Shown here piece by piece: positions 7,045 through 15,894 of a stretch of 64,000 bases of DNA; position 1 is the first letter of the stretch; each line of letters begins with the position of its first letter. Position numbers and translations under genes: made by a program. The stretch is taken from positions 1 to 64,000 of the forward strand of contig NZ_BROB01000013.1 of assembly GCF_024345185.1 (NCBI RefSeq), given 5' to 3'. Below the pieces are notes generated by a model. It worked only from the letters and a program-made list of their open reading frames with translations. It ran no database searches and had not been told where the DNA came from. The stretch is from Levilactobacillus humaensis. GTDB lineage: Bacteria > Bacillota > Bacilli > Lactobacillales > Lactobacillaceae.

Positions 7045-8400
7045 TTACTTCACGCCAACTTCGGCCCGAACCACGTCCGCGATCCGGTCGACATAGCCGG
7101 CAACGATTTCTTCCGTTGGGGCTTCTGCCATGACCCGGAGCAAAGGTTCAGTCCCGGAAGGCCGAACGAGCACACGACCGTCACCGTTCATTTCCTTTTC
7201 AACGGTGGCAATCATGGCCTGAACTTGAGGATTTTCCAGGGCAGCCTGCTTATCGGCGACCTTCACGTTAACTAACTTTTGTGGATAAGTTTGGACGTCG
7301 GCTGCTAATTCGGAAAGCTTCTTCCCCGTCACCTTTAAGATGTGGAGCAGTTGTAGGCTAGTTAAGAGGCCGTCACCAGTGGTGTTGAAGTCCAAGAAGA
7401 CGATATGTCCAGATTGTTCGCCACCCAGGTTGTAACCGGATTTCCGCATTTCTTCAACGACGTAACGGTCCCCGACCTTGGTCTTAACCGACTTCAGGTC
7501 GTGAGCCTCCATGGCCTTGTACATCCCCAGGTTACTCATAACCGTCGTCACAATGGTGTCCTTCTTCAGGCGACCATGTTCGGCCAGGTACTTCCCACAA
7601 ATGTACATGATCTTGTCACCATCGACCAGTTTACCGGTCTCATCAACCGCGATACACCGGTCACCGTCACCATCAAAGGCCAAGCCAATTTCGGCACCCT
7701 GGTCAACGACAAATTTCTGTAATTGTTCGGGATGCGTCGACCCAACTTGATCGTTAATGTTCAACCCATTAGGGGTCGTCGCGATCGTCTCAAAGTCCAC
7801 GTTTAGATCGGCGTAGAGCCGAGAAACCAGACCACTCGTGGCCCCGTTTGCGGAGTCGACCGCAATATGTAAACCGTCGAGGTCATCGGCAATCGTCTGT
7901 TCCAGGAATTGAATGTACTTTTGGCTACCTTCGGAATAGTCCTCAACGGTTCCCAACCCATCAGTCGTTGGCCGAGGCAAGTTGTCATCAGCAGCGTCTA
8001 ACAGGGCTTCAATTTCTTCTTCCATTTCGTCGGAAAGCTTGTAGCCATCGTTACCGAAGTACTTAATTCCGTTATATTCGGCTGGGTTGTGTGAGGCCGT
8101 AATCATGACCCCAGCGGCAGCACCCTGCGTCCGAACCAAGTAAGCCACGGATGGCGTGGTAATCACGCCTAGCCGGAGCACTTCGATGCCGACAGACAGA
8201 AGTCCAGCAACCAAGGCATTTTCCAGTAATTGACCGGAAATTCGGGTATCCCGTGCCACTAAGACTTGGGGATGAGCATTCTCACTATCAGCGTGTTGCG
8301 TTAAAACATAGCCGCCAAACCGGCCAACTTTAAAAGCTAATTCGGGCGTCAGTTCTTGATTAGCAACTCCCCGAACACCATCAGTACCAAAATACTTCAT
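7045..8400 (-). CDS. glmM: Phosphoglucosamine mutase
   Basis: Interconverts glucosamine-6-phosphate and glucosamine-1-phosphate on the way to UDP-GlcNAc. 451 aa from the ATG at 8400, chosen over an upstream frame start because GAGGAG lies seven bases before it and the protein then begins [11 protein letters not shown], as in the family. The active-site phosphoserine is Ser103 in [11 protein letters not shown]; the metal loop DGDGDR lies near residue 240 and the sugar-phosphate motif [12 protein letters not shown] near the end. Last gene of the cdaA-cdaR-glmM operon. In other Firmicutes GlmM binds CdaA and limits c-di-AMP synthesis, which explains the clustering. Confidence 0.96.
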   Translation of the reverse strand: MKYFGTDGVRGVANQELTPELAFKVGRFGGYVLTQHADSENAHPQVLVARDTRISGQLLENALVAGLLSVGIEVLRLGVITTPSVAYLVRTQGAAAGVMITASHNPAEYNGIKYFGNDGYKLSDEMEEEIEALLDAADDNLPRPTTDGLGTVEDYSEGSQKYIQFLEQTIADDLDGLHIAVDSANGATSGLVSRLYADLNVDFETIATTPNGLNINDQVGSTHPEQLQKFVVDQGAEIGLAFDGDGDRCIAVDETGKLVDGDKIMYICGKYLAEHGRLKKDTIVTTVMSNLGMYKAMEAHDLKSVKTKVGDRYVVEEMRKSGYNLGGEQSGHIVFLDFNTTGDGLLTSLQLLHILKVTGKKLSELAADVQTYPQKLVNVKVADKQAALENPQVQAMIATVEKEMNGDGRVLVRPSGTEPLLRVMAEAPTEEIVAGYVDRIADVVRAEVGVK

Positions 8401-8433
8401 TGTCAAACTCCTCATTTCTAAAACAAATTTTCG

Positions 8434-9402
8434 TTAATCCGCACTGGCCTTGACCGTCACCTTAATCGTGGTGGGATCGAATGCCGTCACGTCGTTATCA
8501 CTGGTATCCAGCGTCACCGTCTTGGTGGCCTGGCTCTTCACATCACTCACATCAACGTCCACGGCGACACTCTGGAGTGCCTTCAATTGGGCGGCACTCC
8601 CATAGGCGGTCACCTTGGAAACGTTGCTGCTTAGTTTATACGTCGTTCCGGACGAGCCATTCTTTGCATTCAGGTTGACACTGACCTTCTTACTCTCCCC
8701 ATCGGAAGTGATCGGCAAGTTAACCGTGGTCGTTGATGGCGTCAAAATCACGTTCACCGTCTTACCATTCTTATCCAGGGCCTCAATGACCGCTTGACTA
8801 TTCACAGTCTTCTTCACGTTCTGAGCCAAGGTTAACTGGGCCACCACACTGGTAATCCGAGAAATCTCATTGGCCGCACCCGTTGCCTTAACACTCGTCA
8901 CATCGGAAGTTGCCTTACCGGCAGAGTACCCCGGGGCGATGTTTTGCTTGTTATATTGAACCTTCACTGGGAAGGACACCGTCCGCCGTGGCTCAATATC
9001 CACCGTGATCTTGGCGGGTGAGATCGTGGATTCAATCTCATGATTCAGGCCTTCTTGGTGCAGGGTTACCTTATGTTTGCCCACACCCAAGTCGCTCAGT
9101 GCGGCATAAACTTTAAAATTTTGCGTATTGGCCGTCGTCGTCACCAGAGCTAAAGGTCCCTGAAGCTTAACTTTCACCTTCTGGGGATACCCGGTCACAA
9201 AGTATTTATTACTATTGACGTTAAGTTGAAGCGGGACGGACACGGTAACCGTCTTGGTCGCCGTGAGCGATGTCGTTCCCGTCGAGCTACTCGACTGGGA
9301 ACTCGTGGCCGACTTCGTACTATTCACATAGAAGAAAAGCAAGATTGCCAGGATGAGCGCCAGAATACGGTAAAGCCAAGTCGTATAGCGTTGATTTTTC
9401 AT
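8434..9402 (-). CDS. cdaR: CdaA regulatory protein with YbbR repeats
   Basis: 322 aa. One N-terminal membrane anchor (about residues 9-27) is followed by an extracellular part of several YbbR domains (recurring patterns of the type V.L.G....L and TVDIEPRRTVSFPV). CdaR binds and modulates the membrane diadenylate cyclase CdaA. Its start overlaps the cdaA stop by four bases (ATGA), indicating translational coupling. Ser/Thr-rich stretches after the anchor probably form an extended linker. Confidence 0.9.
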   Translation of the reverse strand: MKNQRYTTWLYRILALILAILLFFYVNSTKSATSSQSSSSTGTTSLTATKTVTVSVPLQLNVNSNKYFVTGYPQKVKVKLQGPLALVTTTANTQNFKVYAALSDLGVGKHKVTLHQEGLNHEIESTISPAKITVDIEPRRTVSFPVKVQYNKQNIAPGYSAGKATSDVTSVKATGAANEISRITSVVAQLTLAQNVKKTVNSQAVIEALDKNGKTVNVILTPSTTTVNLPITSDGESKKVSVNLNAKNGSSGTTYKLSSNVSKVTAYGSAAQLKALQSVAVDVDVSDVKSQATKTVTLDTSDNDVTAFDPTTIKVTVKASAD

Positions 9403-10250
9403 TTACGGCGCCCTCCTCTAAAGCGTTGGTCAAACCAATCGAGGGTCTTAACCAACACGTTGTTATTATCGGCGGCTTCCTCATTCACCAGTTCATTACG
9501 GAGAAATTTCATGTAATCAGCCTGCGTCAAGCCACGAATAAGTTCATTATTCTTGGTAATCGAGACTTCCCCGGTTTCTTCAGAAATAACGATGGTGAGC
9601 GCGTCGGTGACTTCGGAAATGCCGACGGCGGCTCGGTGACGGGTTCCCAACTCTTTCGGAATCAGATTACTTTCCGACAGTGGCAGGTAGGCCGCGGCGA
9701 CGGCAATGCGGTTATTACGAATAATGACCGCCCCATCATGCAGTGGTGTATTGGGAATAAAGATATTAATCAGGAGTTCACCGGTTAGTTCGGCATCCAA
9801 GTCAATCCCCGTTTCAATGTAGTCTTCCAGACCAGTATCGCGTTGAATCGTCATCAAGGCCCCAATTCGCCGCTTGGACATGTACTGAATCGCCTTGTCC
9901 AGGCCCTCGATCATGCGGTTCGCCGCCTCATTTTCGTGGCGAATCCGCACAAAGAGTGAACCCCGACCCAAGTGTTCCAGTCCCCGCCGGATTTCCGGCT
10001 GGAAGATAATGATGATCGCGATAACCCCCCAGTTGATGACTTGATCCACCAACCAAGAGACGGTGTTCAGTCCGATATAGGCACTCACGAACTTCACCAG
10101 CAGAATCAAAATAACCCCCCGGAAGAGCTGGATAGCCTTCGTTCCTCGGAGCATCACGATTAATTCATAAATGACAAACCAGACCACTAAGATGTCTAGT
10201 AAGTTGACTAAATTCCCCAATGTAAGGAGATTGCCCCAATCCAGGTTCAT
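9399..10250 (-). CDS. cdaA: Diadenylate cyclase (c-di-AMP synthase)
   Basis: 283 aa membrane enzyme that makes c-di-AMP from two ATP. Three transmembrane helices (about residues 13-32, 39-58, 65-84) precede the DAC domain, with the signature DGA (172-174) and RHR (204-206). c-di-AMP controls potassium and osmolyte uptake and wall homeostasis. First gene of cdaA-cdaR-glmM; SD GGAGGG stands six bases before the ATG. The promoter is an extended -10 (TGC-TATAAT, 10281-10289). Confidence 0.95.
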   Translation of the reverse strand: MNLDWGNLLTLGNLVNLLDILVVWFVIYELIVMLRGTKAIQLFRGVILILLVKFVSAYIGLNTVSWLVDQVINWGVIAIIIIFQPEIRRGLEHLGRGSLFVRIRHENEAANRMIEGLDKAIQYMSKRRIGALMTIQRDTGLEDYIETGIDLDAELTGELLINIFIPNTPLHDGAVIIRNNRIAVAAAYLPLSESNLIPKELGTRHRAAVGISEVTDALTIVISEETGEVSITKNNELIRGLTQADYMKFLRNELVNEEAADNNNVLVKTLDWFDQRFRGGRRK

Positions 10251-10280
10251 GACTTTCCCTCCAAATCGAATTCAGATTTT

Positions 10281-10289
10281 ATTATAGCA
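10281..10289 (-). promoter_or_regulatory. Extended -10 promoter of cdaA-cdaR-glmM
   Basis: TGCTATAAT on the minus strand about 30 bp before the cdaA start, with consensus -10 and the TG extension. No convincing -35. Confidence 0.55.
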
Positions 10290-10540
10290 CGGCCCCGCCA
10301 ACATTGCGCCCTGATTACCGATTATCCAGCTAATTCCAGTTCATCATGTCACAAAACTTACAGAATTATTAAGGTCCCCACCAGTCGCTACCTTCATGGA
10401 TTCATTCTGGTAAACTAGAAGTCATATTCTGTTCGTTTTTGGGTAATGGGCGGTAAAATAAGAGTGAGTTCTGTCCTTCACTTTTTAACAAAATAAAGAC
10501 GAACGGACCTCACTATTTTAACTTGAAAGGAGGGCTTGCG

Positions 10541-11206
10541 ATGAATCGGCGAGCGCGTTGGGAAATCCGAATATTCTTTGCCATCTGGCTAGTGTTTCTC
10601 TACTTCCGAGCCAAGGATCCCTTCTCCTTTCTGGTGCTAAACACCTTCCTAGGCTATCTGCCTATTGAGATTAGCTTTCATCTGGGCAAGGTCACACCGC
10701 GCAGTGGCTGGTTATTCTGGCCCATGGTGGTGTTGTGGCTACTCTTCTACCCCAATGCCCCCTACTTACTGACCGACCTCTTCCACTTATCGCTCCTCCA
10801 GCCATATGCGCTGAGTGGCCTTCTAAGGGTCACACCGCATCTCTGGATCTACTTTACCTATATGATGGTCAGCGCCGTTAGCTGTTCATTCCTGGGCTTC
10901 TGGAGCCTCAATTACGTCAGTCAGACGATTAGCACCCGAGTTGCCAAGGGTAATCGATGGATACGCCTCACCATCGTAGTGCTCCTGACCTTCCTGTCCT
11001 CGGTTGGCCTTTACATTGGCCGTTTTCTGCGGATTCACACCGTCTACCTCTTCATTAATCCGGAACAGTTCATTAATCCGATTCTCTCGATGTGGACGCC
11101 AAACATGTGGATCTTTGTGATCCTGATGACGTTCTTACAGCTATTCAGCTACTGGATTCTCTATCTCATCATGAGCAACTCAGCCATGCCTTCTAATTCT
11201 AACTAA
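10541..11206 (+). CDS. DUF1361 family membrane protein
   Basis: 221 aa with five to six hydrophobic segments. The central motif YPNAPYLLTDLFHL is characteristic of DUF1361 proteins, whose biochemical role is not established. An in-frame TTG at 10523 is rejected as start, because an AAGGAGG ribosome binding site lies after it, nine bases before the ATG at 10541. Divergent from cdaA; single gene with its own terminator. Hydrophilic ends are short. Confidence 0.75.
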   Translation: MNRRARWEIRIFFAIWLVFLYFRAKDPFSFLVLNTFLGYLPIEISFHLGKVTPRSGWLFWPMVVLWLLFYPNAPYLLTDLFHLSLLQPYALSGLLRVTPHLWIYFTYMMVSAVSCSFLGFWSLNYVSQTISTRVAKGNRWIRLTIVVLLTFLSSVGLYIGRFLRIHTVYLFINPEQFINPILSMWTPNMWIFVILMTFLQLFSYWILYLIMSNSAMPSNSN

Positions 11207-11216
11207 ATCTTATGCT

Positions 11217-11252
11217 GAAGGGCCCTAACGGCTTTGTCGTTGGGACCCTTTT
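11217..11252 (+). terminator. Terminator of the DUF1361 gene
   Basis: Imperfect 13-bp stem (AAGGGcCCTAACG with CGTTGGGaCCCTT) around a 7-base loop, ending in TTTT. Confidence 0.8.
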
Positions 11253-11270
11253 AATGTGATTAGAATTAGC

Positions 11271-11459
11271 CGCCTGCGGCTGCCAGGGATTACGCCTGCT
11301 GTGGGGACGCTTCAGCCCCTTGGGCTTCTCGCTCGATTTGAAGCCCCGCCAGAGGCGCGGGTCTTCAAAGTCGCCCGTGATGTAAGGCCGAGAAAAACCA
11401 CTCGGTCTAACATCACCACCACGGCCGGCTCCATCCCTGGCCTCCTCCGACTAAGATCG
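11271..11459 (-). repeat. Structured repeat element, copy A (putative RNA)
   Basis: 189 bp, nearly identical to 16447-16639. It folds into a closing stem P1 (11282-11290 with 11433-11441, 9 bp perfect) and three hairpins: P4 (11314-11318/11322-11326), P3 (11337-11343/11363-11369 plus 11345-11349/11357-11361) and P2 (11377-11383/11410-11416 plus 11388-11392/11401-11405 across a symmetric 4x4 internal loop). Several differences from copy B are compensatory, which favours a conserved structure. On the minus strand it also holds an SD-like GGAGGAGG six bases before an ATG that opens a 40-codon frame; that frame is less well conserved than the stems. It sits in a convergent gap. I do not recognise the family. 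Confidence 0.7.
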
Positions 11460-11552
11460 ACGGATTCCGCAACAACAGCTAACAAAAACCGTTCCATTCC
11501 AGTCATTGCCTCAATCCTACTGATACCCAAGATCGATTGCATACCCTGAACA

Positions 11553-11606
11553 CCCAAAAACAGCAGCTACCGTATAGCCTACGCTAAACGATACCTACTG
11601 TTTTTC
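11553..11606. terminator. Bidirectional terminator-like hairpin
   Basis: AAACAG (11558-11563) pairs with CTGTTT (11598-11603), with further inner stems (TAGC/GCTA) and a T-run on either strand. It probably ends antiporter-operon transcripts coming from the right. Confidence 0.55.
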
Positions 11607-11669
11607 AATGTCTCTAAATTTGTGGCCATTCGTTCAACCGTAGCGTGAAACCTGCCATATCAGCCGTGA

Positions 11670-11815
11670 GGTCGGTCGAGATGGGCTCAGGCGCGTCGTT
11701 CTCCTTAGTCAGTGAGTGTCTTTCTCACTAGCTTAGGAGAAAACCAAGCTTGTAGACTCGTGATTTTCGAGGCTTCAAGTTGTGTTCGCACCGTTCCAGC
11801 CCATCTCGACCGACC
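11670..11815. repeat. 146-bp element bounded by perfect 18-bp inverted repeats
   Basis: GGTCGGTCGAGATGGGCT (11670-11687) returns as its exact reverse complement at 11798-11815. Between them are two more hairpins: 11699-11705 with 11735-11741 (7 bp, extended by 711-716/724-729) and 11749-11752/11776-11779 with inner 11757-11760/11768-11771. It has no ORF or transposase and no clear target duplication. It could be a MITE-like insertion or a large RNA fold at the 3' end of the antiporter transcript. Confidence 0.65.
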
Positions 11816-11875
11816 GGTAAGGCGAAAATCTCCACGACAGTCAGCAACACTTAAACAAGTTTCAATTATCGTTGG

Positions 11876-14014
11876 CTACTCGCCTTCCTCGCTGTTGAGG
11901 GACATGACCAACACGTTTTCCGCATAGTTCACGTACTGACGGAGATGGGTGGCCTTGGTCCAGCTGATGTTACCAGCTTCCAACAACGTTTGAATTCCGT
12001 TTCTCTCGGCCCCCAAGGCCCGTACCCTGAGCTTGTTGAGTTGATGTTGATAATCATCCTCATGGCTCGGCGCGGTGGCTGCTTTGGCCCGTTCAATCCG
12101 GTTACGGTAATGCACGAGCAGGTGGTAAACCGCCTGGTTGTCGAACTGGGTCTCATCGACGTCGGTTCGTGCCAGATATTGTGACAAAGCCTTGATAGCG
12201 TTCTTTGCCGTCTCACGTTCAATCAGATTGTTCTCGGCATGCAACCGGTCGGTATCTTCGGAATGCAACCAGTAACGCGTATTCCGCCACATGTGCCGGA
12301 AGAACAGTACCCAGTAGTGCATGACCCCTGGCATTGTCCGCCCGGAAACCTGCGTCAAACGCGATTCTAGCTTTTCAATTCGCCGAAGGGCGCCGACATA
12401 GCTGGTCTGGGTGATCTTCTCACCCTCCAATAGTGATTCCAAAGATTCACGTTCACCGGTAATCGCCACTTCACGTAACTTGATTTCGTCGTCCAAGACC
12501 TTCTGCATCGCCGTATCGGCGCGATAGCTCATTTCCAAACGTCGAATGATGAACTGGTAATCCAGGATTAAGTCGTAGGCCGCCCGCTGGTTGTTGGGCC
12601 GTCTAAGTTCCTCAATCTTCGAAATTGCCAGTCGCATGATATAGGCTCTGGCTTCCTCTTCACTGATTTGCCGGACAGGTTCCTCAGGAAATTCTTCCTC
12701 AGCCTCATCATCCAAATCAATGTCATTGGCAATCTCATCGCTGACACTGGCCCGCGTCTGTAAGGGCTGCTTATCAGTCGAGATTAACGGTAGCATGATG
12801 GTTGCCGCAACCAAACTGATGATAATCACCCCGGAAGCCACGAAGAGCATCAGGGCACGCGTCGGAAAACTGGCCCCCGTCGCAATGGTCGCAGGTACTG
12901 AAAGCACCCCGGCCATCGTCACGGCACCACGCACTCCAGACAGCCCAGATAACACGGCCATTCGGAAGCTTGGCTTTTCTTGGGAACGACTCTTGGTCAA
13001 TCGTTGGAACAGAATGTACCCGTACGTCCAGAACGTTCGGATAGCCACCAGGATGACCCAAGCCATGAAGGCAAAGAAGATTGCCTGGCCCGTATTAAAC
13101 TGACCACCCTTAATTACCTGCGAGGTCGCGACCGGTAACTCGATTCCTAAAATCACAAAGACGATCCCGTTTAAGGAGTAGATGATGATGTCCCACACCT
13201 TTTCCGTCACGAGTTTGAGTTCCGGCGTATCTTCTACGATCCGGTTCTCACGAGCGTGATACAGGACCCCGGCCGTCACGACTGCGATTACTCCGGAAGC
13301 GTGGGTAATCTCTTCAGTTACCAGATAAATAACAAATGGCGTGGCAATCTGAAGCACGGTGTTAAAAATCACATCGTCAATCCCCTGGCGACGGAGAATA
13401 TCCATCAGGAGTTGAATGGCGGTCATGAAGATTAACCCAGAAATGAAACCAACGATACTGATGTAGATAAAATCACCAGTCGCCGTCCCAATCGAGAAGG
13501 CACCGGTCACCGTGGCCGCAATCGCATATTTAAACGCAATCAGACCACTGGCATCGTTGATCAGGCTTTCCCCACTGACCAAATGCATCAGACTGGCCGG
13601 GAGCTTAACCTGCTTGGCAATCGACTGAACCGCCACCGGATCGGTTGGCGACAGAATCGCGGCCAAAGCAAACGCCACGGTCAGCGGCATCTTGGGAATC
13701 AGCGCGTAGATCAGGTAACCACCCAGTAACGTGGTTAGAAAGACCAACCAGATAGCATTGGCAAAGATCGGCCCCCGTAATCGCCAAAGTTCGCGACGAG
13801 GGAAACGCCGCCCATCGTTATAGAGCAACGGCGCGATAAACAGGAGCAGGAACCAGTCGGTCTCCAATGGCACTTCAAATTTCCAAACCAGGGCCACAAT
13901 GAGCCCCAGAACAATTTGAATCAGACTGACTGGAATGAACGTGAGGTAGTGACTGATAATATTGGATAAAAGAACCAAAACGATTAACAGAATCACTGCT
14001 TCAATTATAGGCAC
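11876..14014 (-). CDS. Na+/H+ antiporter, CPA1 family
   Basis: 712 aa. The first 410 residues are highly hydrophobic with about 12 membrane segments and the CPA1 landmarks SPTDPVAV and GESLINDASGL, whose acidic residues carry the exchanged ions. A cytosolic tail of about 290 residues, charged and partly coiled-coil (EEFPEEPVRQISEEEARAY onwards), is longer than in simple NhaP proteins and probably regulatory. The exchanger expels Na+ (or K+) for protons and supports pH and salt tolerance. The start lies 17 bp after the murB stop, so it is co-transcribed as the second gene. Confidence 0.88.
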   Translation of the reverse strand: MPIIEAVILLIVLVLLSNIISHYLTFIPVSLIQIVLGLIVALVWKFEVPLETDWFLLLFIAPLLYNDGRRFPRRELWRLRGPIFANAIWLVFLTTLLGGYLIYALIPKMPLTVAFALAAILSPTDPVAVQSIAKQVKLPASLMHLVSGESLINDASGLIAFKYAIAATVTGAFSIGTATGDFIYISIVGFISGLIFMTAIQLLMDILRRQGIDDVIFNTVLQIATPFVIYLVTEEITHASGVIAVVTAGVLYHARENRIVEDTPELKLVTEKVWDIIIYSLNGIVFVILGIELPVATSQVIKGGQFNTGQAIFFAFMAWVILVAIRTFWTYGYILFQRLTKSRSQEKPSFRMAVLSGLSGVRGAVTMAGVLSVPATIATGASFPTRALMLFVASGVIIISLVAATIMLPLISTDKQPLQTRASVSDEIANDIDLDDEAEEEFPEEPVRQISEEEARAYIMRLAISKIEELRRPNNQRAAYDLILDYQFIIRRLEMSYRADTAMQKVLDDEIKLREVAITGERESLESLLEGEKITQTSYVGALRRIEKLESRLTQVSGRTMPGVMHYWVLFFRHMWRNTRYWLHSEDTDRLHAENNLIERETAKNAIKALSQYLARTDVDETQFDNQAVYHLLVHYRNRIERAKAATAPSHEDDYQHQLNKLRVRALGAERNGIQTLLEAGNISWTKATHLRQYVNYAENVLVMSLNSEEGE

Positions 14015-14031
14015 ATAGGGTTCCCCCTTCT

Positions 14032-14940
14032 TTATTTGGCGGTAGGTTCTTCTCCAATAATGCGCACTTCGGTTTCGAGTTGAACATTATCTTCCTTCAA
14101 AATAACTGCCTGGATGTGGTGAATCAATTCCAGGTAATCCGTGGCCGTGGCGTGGTCGATGTTCACAATGAACCCAGCGTGCTTCGTTGAAACCTGCGCG
14201 CCGCCCCACTTTAGGCCTTGTAACCCGGCTTCTTGAATCAATTGACCGGTGTAATGGCCCTTAGGTCGCTTGAAAACACTCCCACAGGATGGCAGATCGA
14301 GTGGCTGTTTGGCCGCACGCCGAGCATTCAGATCATCCATTTTAGCTTGGATGGCTTTCCCATCCCCAGGGGTCAACGCAAAGGTTGCCGTGAGGATGAT
14401 ATCATGGTAATCCTGAACGGAACTGTGGCGATAGCCAAAGTCGAGTTCTTTTTGGTTCAGTGTCCGAATCTCACCTTCGGGCGTCAGCACCTCGGCGGAA
14501 ATAGCCACTTCGCTGATTTCACCACCGTAAGCCCCGGCATTCATAAAGATCGCCCCACCGACACTACCGGGAATTCCAGCCGCAAATTCAAAACCGGTCA
14601 GGCTGTGAGCCTGGGCCACTTTCGTTGCCTCAATCAAAGCCGCCCCCGATTCTGCGGTCACAGTCTGGCCGTCCGTGGTAATGTGGTTCATTTTCGTTAA
14701 GATCATCACGAGGCCACGAATCCCGCCGTCACGCACGATGAGGTTGCTGGCATTACCCACAACCGTTACCGGCAACTTCTCCTGATTGGCATAGGCTAAT
14801 AAGGATTTTGTTTCCTGAATGTTGGTTGGGAAAGCCAAGAAATCCGCTGGCCCGCCCGTCTTAGTATGGGTATAGTGAGCCAAGGGCTCGTTCCGCAGAA
14901 TGGTAACTGCTGGAAATACCGTTACGATGTCTTCCATCAT
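14032..14940 (-). CDS. murB: UDP-N-acetylenolpyruvoylglucosamine reductase
   Basis: FAD-dependent reduction of UDP-GlcNAc-enolpyruvate to UDP-MurNAc, the second step of peptidoglycan precursor synthesis. The frame extends to 15006, but the ATG at 14940 (or the adjacent 14937) has AAGGGA upstream and gives the usual N-terminus, so a 302-aa product is called. Visible motifs are [16 protein letters not shown] (FAD domain), [21 protein letters not shown] and SCGSVFKRP with the active-site Ser. First gene of murB-antiporter, divergent from exoA. Confidence 0.94.
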   Translation of the reverse strand: MMEDIVTVFPAVTILRNEPLAHYTHTKTGGPADFLAFPTNIQETKSLLAYANQEKLPVTVVGNASNLIVRDGGIRGLVMILTKMNHITTDGQTVTAESGAALIEATKVAQAHSLTGFEFAAGIPGSVGGAIFMNAGAYGGEISEVAISAEVLTPEGEIRTLNQKELDFGYRHSSVQDYHDIILTATFALTPGDGKAIQAKMDDLNARRAAKQPLDLPSCGSVFKRPKGHYTGQLIQEAGLQGLKWGGAQVSTKHAGFIVNIDHATATDYLELIHHIQAVILKEDNVQLETEVRIIGEEPTAK

Positions 14941-15077
14941 GATTATTCCCTTCGTTTCACAAAATTTATGTGCTCTCACGATGTTAATCATGAAAACAAC
15001 AGTCATAGGATTATTTTAGCATGAAATGGTCGTAAACGACACGGGGACGCGCCATTCACAGCCAAAACTTATTTTTC

Positions 15078-15086
15078 TGGTATACT
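15078..15086 (+). promoter_or_regulatory. Extended -10 promoter of exoA
   Basis: TGG-TATACT on the plus strand about 27 bp before the exoA start; no clear -35. Confidence 0.45.
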
Positions 15087-15112
15087 GGAATTAGTCTTTT
15101 GGAGGTGCCGTC

Positions 15113-15877
15113 ATGAAATTTATTTCTTGGAACGTCAATGGTCTCCGGGCCATCGTGAAAAAAGGATTTGTTGAGACATTTAACGAACTAGATGCCGATT
15201 TCTTTGGCATTCAGGAAACCAAGCTACAGGCTGGTCAGATCGACCTGGACCTTCCCGGCTATTACCAATATTGGAACTACGCCGAACGAAAGGGCTACTC
15301 CGGAACCGCGCTCTTTACCAAGCACAAGCCGCTCAATGTGATCTACGGGATTAATGCTCCCGACTTCGATCACGAGGGTCGAACCATCACCCTGGAGTAT
15401 CCAGACTTCTACGTGCTCACCTGCTATACACCAAATTCTGGCAGTGGCCTCAAGCGTTTAGACTTCCGGATGGGTTGGGAAGAAGCGTTCCTGTCCTTTA
15501 TTCAAAGTCTCGATGCCAAGAAACCCATCATCTTCTGTGGTGACCTGAACGTTGCCCACGCTGAGATTGACCTCAAGAATCCCAAGTCAAATCATCACAA
15601 TGCCGGATTTACCGACGACGAACGTGAAAAGATGACGGCACTACTTGGGACTGGCTACACCGATACCTTCCGCTATTTCAATCCGGAAGCTACCGGTCGT
15701 TACTCTTGGTGGAGCTACCGGTTCCACGCCCGCGACAACAATGCTGGCTGGCGGATTGACTACTTCATCACCAGCAATCGCTTGCAGGATCAGTTGAAAG
15801 ACGCTAAAATACTAGACCAAGTCATGGGTTCCGACCATTGTCCGGTGGAACTCAATGTGGACGGTTTAACCGTCTAA
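15113..15877 (+). CDS. exoA: Exodeoxyribonuclease III / AP endonuclease
   Basis: 254 aa Mg2+-dependent nuclease of base excision repair that incises at abasic sites; ung in this window creates such sites. Motifs in order: SWNVNGLRA (6-13), IQETK with metal-binding Glu35, GDLNVAH near 147, GRYSWWSYR, and SDHCPV near the C-terminus with the catalytic Asp-His pair. SD GGAGGTG stands six bases before the ATG. The next gene starts 17 bp downstream, so the two form an operon. Confidence 0.95.
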   Translation: MKFISWNVNGLRAIVKKGFVETFNELDADFFGIQETKLQAGQIDLDLPGYYQYWNYAERKGYSGTALFTKHKPLNVIYGINAPDFDHEGRTITLEYPDFYVLTCYTPNSGSGLKRLDFRMGWEEAFLSFIQSLDAKKPIIFCGDLNVAHAEIDLKNPKSNHHNAGFTDDEREKMTALLGTGYTDTFRYFNPEATGRYSWWSYRFHARDNNAGWRIDYFITSNRLQDQLKDAKILDQVMGSDHCPVELNVDGLTV

Positions 15878-15894
15878 GAAAGGAAGATGCCCTC

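Noticed and set aside
11312-11557. 81-codon minus-strand frame inside and upstream of structured repeat A, with internal ATG after GGAGGAGG
   Set aside because: Kept as a note under the repeat. The two copies differ mostly at amino-acid-changing sites while stems are preserved by paired changes, so coding is less likely than RNA structure, though a short peptide is not excluded.
11670-11815. Complete insertion sequence
   Set aside because: No transposase frame and no clear target-site duplication next to the 18-bp inverted repeats.
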